Shown piece after piece: positions 13,101-23,600 of a DNA stretch of 38,406 nucleotides. Below the pieces are notes generated by a model. It saw only the letters and a list, made by a program, of their open reading frames with translations. It searched no databases and was not told where the DNA came from. The stretch is from assembly GCA_022579005.1 (NCBI GenBank), contig MU401759.1, forward strand, positions 1 through 38,406, in the 5' to 3' direction. The position numbers were made by a program, and so were the translations under genes. Within the stretch, counting starts at the first letter, position 1. Every line of letters begins with the position of its first letter. Origin of the DNA: Poronia punctata (Eukaryota; Ascomycota; Sordariomycetes; Xylariales; Xylariaceae).

Positions 13101-15000
13101 ACTATAATTATAACCTATTTTATAAATAAAAACTAGTACTAGGCTAAATATACGTAAACAATAATAATAATAAATGAAAATCCTATAAAATTAAAAAACT
13201 AGTATTATGCTAAGTTAGCAAAATAAAAACTAAAACATTACTTAAATACTTTATTTGTTAAAAAAATATTTAGCAATTTACAACACTTAGTACTTTAAAA
13301 AAACGTTAGTATAAAATATATTAAAATTAGTAAATTTTGTAATAAAATATACTTTCTTATATTATAAGATTTAAAAAGCATATAAAATATTAAATATAAC
13401 TTTAATAATAATTTTAAATTTTTAAAACAATTACTTTTAAATAAATAAAAGTTAGTTTAAGTTATTTTATATACTAATATTAAAGTATAAATACTTAAAA
13501 AGACTAGAAAAAGTATATAAGTATAAATAAAAAGCTTTAATAACTTAGTACATTTATAAAAACCTAAGTTTGCAACACTATTAGTTTTATTTTAATAAAA
13601 CAATAATACTTACTAATAACAATACTTACTAATAACAATACTTACTAATAACAGTACTTACTAATAACAACATTTACTAATAATAATATTTGCATATATA
13701 ACTAAGACTTAATATTTATAATTTAAAAACGCTTAGTAATAATGTTTTTAAATAACTATTTTTTATAAATAAAAAACCTAAATGCTAACTTAAAAACCTA
13801 GGCACAATATAATAAAGCATATGCAAAAGCTAAGCTTGCTTATAATATATTGCTTTTAAAACTATTAACTAGTATTATTTTTTTATTAAAGAAAAGGTAT
13901 TATAAATAGCGAAAATAAATATAGCCTAAATAAAAATAATTATAATTTAAACTAATTAGTATAAAAATATTAAAAATAAGTTATATAAAATATTAGTTTA
14001 TAGCTATACTTAAAACTAATTATAGTAATGCTTTATTTTATAATATACTAACTAAAGGCTAAATAATTAAATAACTTTTTATAAATTAATATTATAAAAA
14101 GATTAAAAGCAGCAATTTAAAAAAGCAATAAACTTAATTAAAAAATATAGCATAAATACTAATACTTATAATTATACTAAAAAAACTAAAAGCTTTATAT
14201 ATTATAAGTAACTTAACTATAAAACTAAAAGTTATGCTTAAATTTATTTATATAAAAATAAGTAACGCTAAACTTAACTAGCTATTAAAAAACTTAAACT
14301 TTAAGTAATTTTACTAGCTAAAAATAGTAAGCAAATTATTATAAATATAAGTATAAATTAACAAAACTTATAATAAGCAAATTTAAAATATATTTAATTT
14401 TAATTATTATTAATATTATAAAAAAATAAAAACGCTTAAAACTTAAAAAAAAGCAATAAAAACTTAAGTTTAAAGTTTTTAAAAATAATAAAGTTAAAAA
14501 ACTTAAACTTGCTTTTAAAACTAACTTAAACAGCTTAATTAATATTTTAAAATTATAAGCTTTAGCTTTAATAACGTTTACTTTTTATAAACTAAAAATA
14601 TTATTTAATATATTAGCTTAAAAATTTAAATGATAAGATTTTATAGCACAAGATTATTTAAATTTAATATTGCACTTTAAAAACTAGCTACTATATAAAA
14701 ATTATTATATAAATAAGTAATTATATATTTAAAAAACTAACTAGGCTTAGAAAATAAAAAAAAAAGTTTACGATTATATAAACAAATATATAAACTTATA
14801 AGCAAGCTATATTTTTAAGCAAGCGTTAAATAATAAACTACTTTAAGCGCTAAGTATTTAAATTTTTAATAAACTAGTTAAAAAACACTAAAAAGCTATT
14901 ATAAAAAATTTAATATATATAGCAATACTAATATAGTAAATTACCTAACTAAAAAATAAAGTTTTAAAAACTAGCTAAATAAAAAAAAACATAAATAAAC
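13100..15000 (+). other. A+T-rich block, possible gag-like remnant
   Basis: No intact frame. On the + strand at about 14185-14225 a stretch reads IYYK*LNYKTKSYA. Its Tyr positions have the C-x4-H-x4-C spacing of a retroviral-type zinc knuckle with Cys and His turned to Tyr, as RIP can do; the first Cys is not explained. This hints at a degraded gag gene of a + strand retroelement, but the evidence is weak. A 16-bp tandem array lies at 13605-13684. Confidence 0.3.
13605..13684 (+). repeat. 16-bp tandem repeat, 5 copies
   Basis: Five head-to-tail units of AATACTTACTAATAAC. The first three are identical, the fourth differs at one base and the fifth at three. The array is exact in length and reads cleanly, so it is younger than, or spared by, the mutation that degraded the surroundings. 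No function is suggested by position. Confidence 0.9.
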
Positions 15001-15441
15001 AATGCTTTAACTTGAGATTTTTTAAAAGCAAAGTTCTTATAACACTTTAAATAATCTTTAAACATAAAATTTTTAAAATACTTTAAAATTTAAAGTTGCA
15101 TATTACTAAAATCTGCATATATATAGCTTTAAACAATACGCTACCTTAAGCCTTTCTAAACAAAAACAAAAACATTTTAAACTTTGTTATAAAAGAAGGT
15201 AGCATAATAAGTAACTAAACAGTCTACTACTAAATAAATTAAACTAAATTACATTATATAATTTAAAAGCACTAAATCTTAAGATCTTAATAAAAAAGAC
15301 CTTTGGTCTTTTAATCTTAGTTAGTTAATTAATTTATTTATATTACATTTTTAAATCTAAAGATCTTAATACTATTATTAACTTTATTGTTAAAAAACTT
15401 ACTTATAGCTATAAAGCTGCAGCTTTTAAAACCTAAACTTA
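15000..15441. other. Less-mutated A+T-rich spacer with a perfect hairpin
   Basis: Unlike the blocks on either side, this stretch keeps many TC, GA and CA steps, so it looks single-copy or less affected by RIP. It holds a perfect 8-bp stem with a 3-base loop at 15294-15312 (AAAAGACC TTT GGTCTTTT). No gene is seen. Confidence 0.4.
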
Positions 15442-15449
15442 ATAGCAGC

Positions 15450-16511
15450 TAAGGTTGCAAATTTAATATACTAAATTAGTATTTACTAATACTAATACTA
15501 AATTAGTATTTGAAAATTTGTACTAAAATATACTAATACTAAATTAGTATTTAATTTTTAATACTAAAATAGACTAATACTAAATTAATATTTAAAAATT
15601 AATACTAAATTAGTATATTAAATTAGTATTTAGTATATTAAATTAGTAATATTTATTATATAAGCAAAATTAAATATATATAAACAAAATCTAAAAAATC
15701 TAGAAAAAGTCTAGAGAAATCTAGAAAAATCTAAAAAATTCTTAAAGGTTATTAAAAACTGTAATAAACTATTGAAATTATAAAGTAGATTTTTTAAAGG
15801 CGTTATTAATTTAAATAAAATATTAAAATATTTTATTTAACTAACTATTAAAATAAGTCCTAAAAGATTTATATATATATTTAAACTTTAATAATTATAT
15901 AGTAAATATTTTTATATGTTTAAAAATATATATATAAGCCCTAATTATAATATTAAAATATTTTTATAAAAGCTAAAATACTTTATAAGAATATTTAAAA
16001 TTATAGAAAATTATAGAAAATTATAGAAAATTAGAGAAAATTATAGAAAATTATAGAAAATTATACAAAATTATACAAAATTATACAAGATTATAGAAAA
16101 TTATAGAAAATTATAAGGAGTTCTAGGAAATTTAAAAGAAATTTAAGAAATTTTAAAAGATGCTAGGGAATTTAAAGAAATTCGAAAAGATTCAAGTTAA
16201 TATGTATTATTTTAAAAAAATTAAAAATAATAATATTAAAATATACTAAATTAGTATACTAAAAACTAAATTAATATATTAAATTAGTAATAATACTAAA
16301 TTAGTACTAAAAAATTAATACTAAAATATACTAATACTAAATTAGTATTTAATTTTTAATTTTAAAATATACTAATACTAAATTAGTATTTATTTTTTAG
16401 TACTAATACTATACTAATACTAAATTAGTATTTATTTTTTAATACTAATACTATACTAATTTAGTATATATTAAATTAGTCCTTATACTAAATACTAAAT
16501 TCGCAACCTTA
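15450..16511. mobile_element. hAT-like non-autonomous transposon (1062 bp)
   Basis: The left end reads TAAGGTTGCAAATTTA; the right end, reverse-complemented, reads TAAGGTTGCGAATTTA, a 16-bp terminal inverted repeat with one mismatch. The flanks are ATAGCAGC (15442-15449) and ATAACAGC (16512-16519), an 8-bp target duplication with one G/A difference; 8 bp is the hAT signature. Both arms carry several copies of ACTAATACTAAATTAGTAT-like near-palindromes, plausible transposase binding sites. The middle has a ~10-bp-period CTAGAAAAAT array (15691-15740) and a ttatagaaaa array (16001-16110). No transposase is encoded, so movement would need an autonomous relative. The ends resemble those of the element at 31908-32465. 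The superfamily rests on duplication length and TIR style only. Confidence 0.75.
16001..16110 (+). repeat. 10-bp minisatellite, 11 units
   Basis: Eleven exact-register units of ttatagaaaa or one-to-two-base variants (ttagagaaaa, ttatacaaaa, ttatacaaga), with a decayed twelfth unit at 16111-16120. It forms part of the core of the hAT-like element. Three ttataca-type units in a row suggest local unit duplication. Confidence 0.95.
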
Positions 16512-16519
16512 ATAACAGC

Positions 16520-18270
16520 ACGTTTAAACCTTATATTTTAGCTAACACTAAAAGGTATAATCTTTTAAATTTTACTTTAATTACTACTTTACTTAGCTGC
16601 TATAATACCTTTGTTTTTTTACTTTTACTTTTACTTATAAACCTTTTTAAAGCTTTTTTTTATTTTAGCTATTGTAAAAGTAAGTTAACTCTTTTAATTT
16701 TATTTAAAAACCTACTTAAAAAGGCACCTTAGTGCCTAAATTATATTGCTTTTTTTACTATTTTAATTTATATTAAAATTTACTTTAAAAATAGCTTTAT
16801 ATATTACTAGTTTTAGCTGCTGCTATAATTAAAATATATACTTATGCTTTATTTAAGCTATAAATAATTTTAACTACTATATGGTTATTTAACGTTTTTA
16901 AACAAAGCTAGCAAAATAAGCATTTTAAAGCTGTTTTTAAAAGTAAAAAAGGTTAGCTAGCACTTATAAAAAGCTTTTAAACAGTCTTTTAATTAACTAC
17001 TTTTAAACCTTGCTATTAACAAAAAAATAGTAAATTTTAAAGGCAAAGCTAAGGCTACTACTATATATAAAAATAAACTTACTTTTATAAGCTTTAAAGT
17101 ATAGCTAATTAGTTACTATAGCTATATTTTCAACTTTATATAGTATTATAATTATTATAGCCTTGTTAGCATCTTTTTTTTAAAAAACTATTGCTTAGAA
17201 CTAAAAAATAATAAAATTTGCTATAAAATGTACTACTTGCTATTTAAAACCTTTAAGCCTTTAATAACACCTAAAAAGTAGTTATTAAGTTAATAAAACG
17301 CTTGCTATTTTAGCTTTTTTATGCTTTTTTAATAACTTATTTACTTTAAGCAACTTATTATTATATTTATATAACTACTTTAGTATTAGTACTATTGCTA
17401 CTATATACTTATAGTTTAAAACTTTTAAAAGCTTTTTTAACTTAAAAAAAAACTAATTTAAAAATAAAATCTTATAAAACGCCTTATAATATAAAGCTTT
17501 TAAAAACTGCAAAACTTAGTAATTTATATAAAAAAATAGCACTATTGCCTTATTTATAAGCACTGTTTATATTAGCTATAAAGACTTTAAAATAACTTTT
17601 TATTTATAGCTTTAAATAAAAACAGCACTTATTGCTTTTAAAAACAAACTTAAAGCTTTAAAGCTAATTTTAAAAATAGCTTATAACTTTAATATTATAA
17701 AAGCTAGCGTTAATATTGTAAATTAACTACGTTTATATAATATGCATATTTATTAAATTTGCTATAGCTATAAAAAGTGCTTATTTTATTAATTTCTATT
17801 TAATTTAGCTTTTATAAACACTTTTTTAAAAAGCAATAAAGTTATAACTATTATTTAAAGTTAAAAAAATATATAAAATAGCTATATTAAAAAAATCTAG
17901 TACTATAAAAGCTTTATAATAAGTATAGCTATATATTAAAAGCTAAATTAAAAAGCTATATAGCTTTTAAAGCTTATAAACTGCTTTATAAAAGCTATAG
18001 CTATATAAAAAAAAGGGCTTTTATAAAGCTTGCTAAAGCTTTACTTTTACTTTTTAAAAATAGGTAATATTAAGTAAAATAGCTAAAAACGTTAAAATCA
18101 GCAATAAAAAAAGCAGTTTATTTAGGTATAATAAGTATAATATGCTTTTATATAACTTTAATATATACTAATACTTATAGCATAGATTAAATTTAATATA
18201 AAAATAAAGATAATTATATACCTCTTAGCAACGTTTTTAATTAGTTTACATTTATATTATCTAAGTACTT
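16520..18270. other. RIP-degraded A+T-rich block bordering the gene island
   Basis: TpA-rich, no intact frame. The + strand between about 17.2 and 17.6 kb might be an old integrase-like region, but no diagnostic residue could be fixed. Composition changes sharply at about 18.27-18.33 kb, where normal G+C sequence begins. I saw no terminal repeat at this edge. Confidence 0.5.
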
Positions 18271-18686
18271 TTAGCGCGATGTAAGACTTAGGTTTTTAAA
18301 CAGATAGGTGTTTTAATAGACCAACGTAGGTCTGGAAGTTAAGCTTCTTGGTTGTCGTAATAGTTACTTATTTAGGTGCTGATCTGCGGAAAAGTGGACA
18401 CGGAGAAACGAGCTTTTCTGTCAGTACATTGTATCTTTCAAAGATACTATATCATACAGGAATCATTCTGTATATACCGTATCTGTATGATACAAAATGC
18501 ATCCCTAAAACCAACCGCCCAGCGTCTCGATGTACTGTCCCATCAATACTCATACCGAATCCCGTCATCTTTTGGTTCATGCTCTGTCAAGATATCCGCT
18601 CATGTTGTCATTAACTACTAACGCAGCCATTCATATCACATCCAGCCCGTCTTCGTAAACACCCGTAACAGCAAACAAAAGGAAAA
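18271..18686 (+). promoter_or_regulatory. Upstream region of the ASXH gene
   Basis: This is the non-coding run between the A+T block and the ASXH start codon and presumably holds its promoter and 5' UTR. It contains a perfect 10-bp inverted repeat, TATCATACAG at 18450-18459 and CTGTATGATA at 18483-18492, with a further CTGTAT half-site between the arms. The two overlapping open frames here (18348-18614 and 18376-18621) have no recognisable content and are treated as chance. No clear TATA box was identified. Confidence 0.4.
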
Positions 18687-19887
18687 ATGTCACCACGCAC
18701 ACGCAAGGTCTCTTCCAAGAGCACGTTGACAAATGCTACTGTCGCTGGCAAGGGACATGCTTTGGCCGTCGTGGGAAAAGCGCCGTTCACTAGACCCCGT
18801 CCTAGTCAGGGGGAGAATATCTCACCCATATGGAATTGTGCAGTTTTATCCAATGATGAAATACGTAGACAAGCTAGCCTAGTGTCGGGACAGGAGTCAC
18901 ATGTCGAATACAGCCAGGCGAGGGCCGAGATTCACAAGCTCTCAACACAGGCTGAAACCGTCCAAGGAAGTGACCTGAATGACGAGCCTATTTCTGCGCC
19001 AAACTTGGTAGAGAGCATGAGGTGCATTGGGTTATTTAAACGAGCCTCTTTTGACTCGGACGGCGAAATGACCACGACAATACCGTCTCAGAAGGACCCA
19101 CCACTTGGGAAATATTATTTACCGGCCAGCACGAGCACGAGCACCAGCACCAGCACCAGCGCTGCGGAGGAAGGGTATGGTGTGGATATGGAAGAGCCAA
19201 AGCTCAAGAAGCCCAGGACGGTTACTAAGCCACGCCGAAGTGCGCCCTTGCGCAAGGGGCGCTCGAAATGGAACACCCCAGAAAAGCTGCTCACAGACCC
19301 AAAATCACCTCTGGCCAGGACAAATCTCCGGGTATATCAATTCTTCAATCGATTAGTCTTGAACACTGCGAACCCAGACTCTAACTTCGGTACAGGACAT
19401 TCTCTGTAGCGCCGAAGCGTGGGATGTTTTGACACCAGCAGACAGGAGACAGGTCCTGGCCGAGTTCCCGGACCACGTAGAGATCTCGAGGCCGAATTCG
19501 CCTCACGCTCGCCCTAATATTGCGGCACTGCGTAACAATGATAACTTCCGACATGATGTGGCCCGGTACCAAGAAAGCTTAAGCAAAGGGTACCATGATG
19601 CCGAGTGGATCCAGCAAGCTCAGGGAGCGCATAGAGCGCGCCAGGCCGGGCTATACGACGATTACATGGCTGACGATTTCGAGGAAAAATGGGAAGGACC
19701 GATGCCTACCGTGGACATGACCGGAACTGGGTCTCCGGGGGAAGTTGGCTTGCCGGAGCCCGCCGGGGGGTTAACCAACCCAACCGAAGGCAAACCCGAG
19801 AGCACGGAATATGACGTCGTGTGTCCTACCAACATCCTCTCGGAGGCTAAAGTAGGGCCTGCTCTGGTGCAAGGAACCGACAGTTAA
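18687..19887 (+). CDS. Asx-homology (ASXH) domain protein, two exons
   Basis: Exons 18687-19331 and 19396-19887 join in phase 0 to give 378 residues. Residues ~194-316 form an ASXH domain: WNTPEKLLTDPKSPLART, then across the junction DILCSAEAWDVLTPADRRQV, then LRNNDNFRHDVARYQESL and a FEEKWE end. In animals the ASXH domain of Asx/ASXL proteins binds and activates the BAP1/Calypso histone H2A deubiquitinase. Fungal members are little studied, so a nuclear chromatin role is inference. The N-terminal half is low-complexity. It has a Ser-Thr run at ~148-158 and a basic, NLS-like segment at ~171-194. The start ATG follows GGAAAA, a good context, and no earlier in-frame start gives recognisable sequence. 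The stop TAA runs into 11 A residues. The last ~60 residues match nothing I recognise, so the true C-terminus may differ through another intron or a homopolymer error. Confidence 0.85.
19128..19160 (+). repeat. Hexanucleotide repeat encoding Ser-Thr
   Basis: Alternating AGC with ACG or ACC codons encode a Ser-Thr dipeptide run inside the ASXH gene. It is an in-frame microsatellite, so length changes in 6-bp steps would keep the frame. Confidence 0.9.
19332..19395 (+). other. Intron of the ASXH gene (64 nt)
   Basis: Donor GTATAT, branch-site CTAAC at 19381-19385, acceptor TACAG ending at 19395. Removing it joins two halves of the ASXH domain in phase 0 (LARTNLR to DILCSAEAW). Without splicing, the first frame stops after 25 unrelated residues. 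Length and signals are typical of filamentous ascomycetes. Confidence 0.93.
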
Positions 19888-20605
19888 AAAAAAAAATCCG
19901 TCCGGCCGAAGCCAAAAAGACGACAGCCCCGTCGACCCCCGGAGAGCAATCCGTAAAGCCCGGCGACGCATGCCGCCTGTGACCAATCCGACGACGGGTA
20001 TCAGGGGCTACAGAGAAGAAAGGACGAGGAGCGTGTCTTGTAGACTGCAATGGTGAATAGCGGTGCATTTTTAATAGGCAGAAATACCAGAAGACGTTAG
20101 ATGATCAACCCTGCTGCAATGCGGCGAAAGACGCCGTCGTTCTGGTCGCTGGCGGTAGTGGCGATAAGGGCAGCGGGAACAATGAGAACAAGAGGTGTGC
20201 TTGAGATGATGTTGCCGTAAGACAAAACAGAGAGCATACTACCAGAACAACATGGCGACGTCATGACACCACGTCCTCGTCCCAGTACATATCAGAATCC
20301 GAGGTGAAATCATCGTGCTATTATTCACATGCGCTGCTTGCTACTTAGTCCAAGGCTTGGGGATGCACGTTTTGGCATGCAGCTAGATTCGCGCGACTTT
20401 CTGTCAACCTCGGTGACTAGAACTAGACTAGACTACAGTTGTTTCGTGGTTATCTTCATGCCGGGTATACATCTCTTCGGGCTCGGCACTGTTCGATCAG
20501 CCTATCCTTGCGTCGGGATTCCCACCTCTCTTAGAACCCATTCAATCCCTTTATCCCCAGTATAGCGCCTGGGTCTTTCCTGCGGACCTGTTTCCGATTC
20601 TCACT
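19888..20605. other. Intergenic region between convergent genes
   Basis: Normal G+C sequence holding the 3' ends of the ASXH gene (+) and the trs120 gene (-). No gene is supported. The + strand frame 20329-20565 has no recognisable content. A - strand frame at 20237-20097 encodes 46 residues with one hydrophobic stretch (SSTPLVLIVPAALIATTA) and could be a small membrane protein, but nothing else supports it. Confidence 0.5.
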
Positions 20606-23600
20606 CTATCCTTTGGCCTCGGCTTCGAGTCTTTCCCGTACGGCCACGATTACCGGCCGTCTTGAGTGCCATATCCGCCTCTGTCTAACTCCAAGGGCAG
20701 CATCCATCATAGTTTGGGTGTCGGCCCTCTCTCTTTTCCGCTTCGATTCCGGCGCTTCCGCTTGATTCTGGCCCTCCCCCGCCTCGTGTTTGCAATTCGC
20801 CGAGGGCGCTTCCCACAGCCGCGTCTCCTCAACCGACGCTGCAATCTCAAACTCGCCGCGGCAAAGAGCTGTGGCTCCAATTCGGACCTCGATACTACAC
20901 TGAGGTTCGAGCAAAGGTAGAACCTGCTGTAATGTTCCGTTCCAAGCAAATTTGCGGGCGCAGTCGAGAGCCGCATTAATTGGCCTGTTGCAGAGCGAGG
21001 GCAATATCCGGACCGTGGGATACATTGGTCTATTCATCCGGTTCATAATCCGCACCTTTACCGCCACAGACTCATCCACCACTATGCCGCTTTCCAAGCC
21101 TGCCGCGGAGTGTGCCGTCTTCGTCTGTTCGGCGGTAACGTCAACTCCGATGTCGTCGACCCCGAGAGCTTCTATCATACGCGGCGTGAGGCGGAGGTTA
21201 CGCAGATGGAGCGTGCCCTCCCTCGTCAGCCCAGACACACATCTCCACCTACCCGACACAATTTCCAGAATCCTCTCTCGGTACCAAAAAGCCTCCCGAT
21301 TCCCACGCTCGATTTCCGGGGTGACTTTGCCGCTGCTGACGACGAATTGACGCTGGCGCGATGGATTTAGCGAGGGTATCGACACATGCGGATCTGCGAT
21401 ATGTATCCTGGGGACTGGCACAACAACCCGGTTGATGTTTCCTGGCAATACATGCTCCTCGATAGTCACATCCTGGCCAGCATTCACACGCACCTCCATG
21501 TCATTTGAGCAGGCATTCCGCAGGTCCATAACTAGTAGACAGTACTGATCGGGCGACGCCAACCCTTTTGTCCCGACGAGCCCCGTATGGTCCTGGATCG
21601 ACATTGGCACGTTGCCTTGGATAGGAAGCACGTCCACTCGTGCGAGCTCGATGCTAGCATTCACCGTCACGGAAAGGTCAAGACAGACTTGTCGGGTGAA
21701 AAACTGATCTTTTATTTCCGACCGAGGCACGCCAAGGTATGCGTAATCGATCTGTATGGTTCCCTTGGTGAGGCCGGGCTTCCCAAGGATCTCGAACTCG
21801 AACGTAGCAGTAGCTCCTGGAGCGACATAACGCTTGGAGTCGTCGATCTTGCAAAGCCGTAGAGCCTGTTTCCTTGCCAAAATCCACTCACATTCGTAAA
21901 GCTCGGCTGGTGTAGCGTCCCGACTGGTTAGTGCGGCCTGTAGAGGGCCTTGAGTGGAATCCTGAAACGAAAAAAGCAGGAGGTCTGCCGGCGTGGTCGG
22001 CGAGGTATTGTGCAAGGTAACCGAGAACGTCCTCCGTTCTCCTTCAAGAATCATCACAGACGTCTGTGGAAGGGACGTCGACTTAACTACAACGGTGGGT
22101 TGAGCGTCTATTACGCTCAAGGCAATTCTCTCGGGTTTCAGTGACGGACCTGACGCGGGTAAGGTCCGGTTTCCCTTAAGCACACCTAAGCCAATGCTCT
22201 TCACTTTCGGCTCAAGCCCTGGCACCCACGGTTGCGAAAAGATGAGGAACTGTCTTTCGCAGCAGCCGTGCACCTGCACATCCGCGCCCGTGATGCTCAA
22301 AGGCCCTGCCGCTCGTGGTGTCCCCTTTATCTTCAGTATCTGCGTACGACAAGGCCCTATGACTGCTGATATAACCGAAGACTCGAACTTCGCGCCCTCG
22401 GTGTGCAGCTTTATGCTATCGATTTCGAGATCGATGTCGAAAGGGTTCTGGACAACTATTCTGAAGGTCGCCGGCTCATCCAAGACTAGGGTTTGTGCAA
22501 CTGCTGCTTTATCAGGCGTCCTAAGGAAGGGGTTGTAGATGAAGGGGTTAACATCCTGCGAGGTGCGTGCCGTTGTTATGCCCGGTAGGACGTTCTTGGA
22601 GTGCGGCCTCGGCGATCTTGTTATAGGTAAAGGATCGGGAGTAATACCGCGAATCAAAAACTCGTCCCAGTAATCCGCAGATAAATCCCCCAAGCCCATT
22701 CTCCGTGACAGACTGGAAGTTTTCGTAATATTCGTTACCAGACGGACTTGCTCATCCCGCAGGATCGACGGTGAAGCGTCCTCCCGCCGTGGACCTGGGG
22801 CAACACCACTGCCGGCCGTCCGCAGTAAATCGCTCGAAAACTTGAGCACGCCTTGTAAGTCCGGGAGAGCTTCGGCGAAGTTGATACAGGCGCGGAGAAT
22901 ATTCAGTTTGATGTTTAGGAACCCGAATTGTCGTGTGCATGACTGGCTAATGATCTGGAAGATGACGCGCTCGTCGGCACTGTAATGTAAGCCTGCCATT
23001 TCCTCTGTCATGGGGCCCTCAAAGCCAACGACACCGTATGTTTTGCAGAGGAGCCCCAGGAATGCGTCGATGCCTTGCTCCACGTCGCCTTCGTCGAGGT
23101 CGAGTGCCTCGGCACCTTTGATATCTCTGCGAGTACCATTCGAAGTGATCAAGCCCGCGGCCGGATGAATGCCTACGTCGGCGGCCCCTCTGGTCCTTGC
23201 TTCAATAAGACCTCCGATCAATACGGAAAGCAGTTCCCGCACTACGAATGCCTTTTTCCTTTGGTATCCTAGAGCCCCTAAGGTGGCAGCGATACCACTT
23301 AGGATGATGGCGCGATCCATAGCCGTAAGTAGTTCGGGGGCCGATGACGGGAAGGCTTTAAGTGAAAGCGCGCTTATATATGTCCGAGACGGCGTGACGG
23401 AGAGGCGGGGAGAGGTATCCAGTTTCTGTGGCGGGGATTTGCCAAGGACTATCATATCGAGCGATTGTTTACCGAGTTTGCCCCCGCACAGGTGCAGTGC
23501 GGTCAGGGTGTTGCAAAACCTAATGATGGTTTCCGAGAGCGGATAAGGAGGAAGCTGCTCGCCAGAAATTCTCGAGTATAAGCCTATAACTCTGTCTAGA

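Noticed and set aside
13605..13684. CRISPR-like array
   Set aside because: The units are contiguous with no spacers and the genome is fungal; it is a plain tandem repeat.
18270..18400. Possible 5S rRNA relic (GAAGTTAAGC followed by a TAGT-ACT-like stretch)
   Set aside because: Only a short box resembles 5S rRNA of other groups; the rest does not fit a fungal 5S gene.
18348..18621. Two overlapping + strand frames upstream of the ASXH gene
   Set aside because: No recognisable protein features; they lie in the presumed promoter and 5' UTR.
19771..20068. - strand frames over the end of the ASXH gene
   Set aside because: Antisense to a supported coding exon, no recognisable content.
20329..20565. 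78-codon + strand frame in the intergenic region
   Set aside because: No known motif; starts and ends in 3' intergenic DNA.
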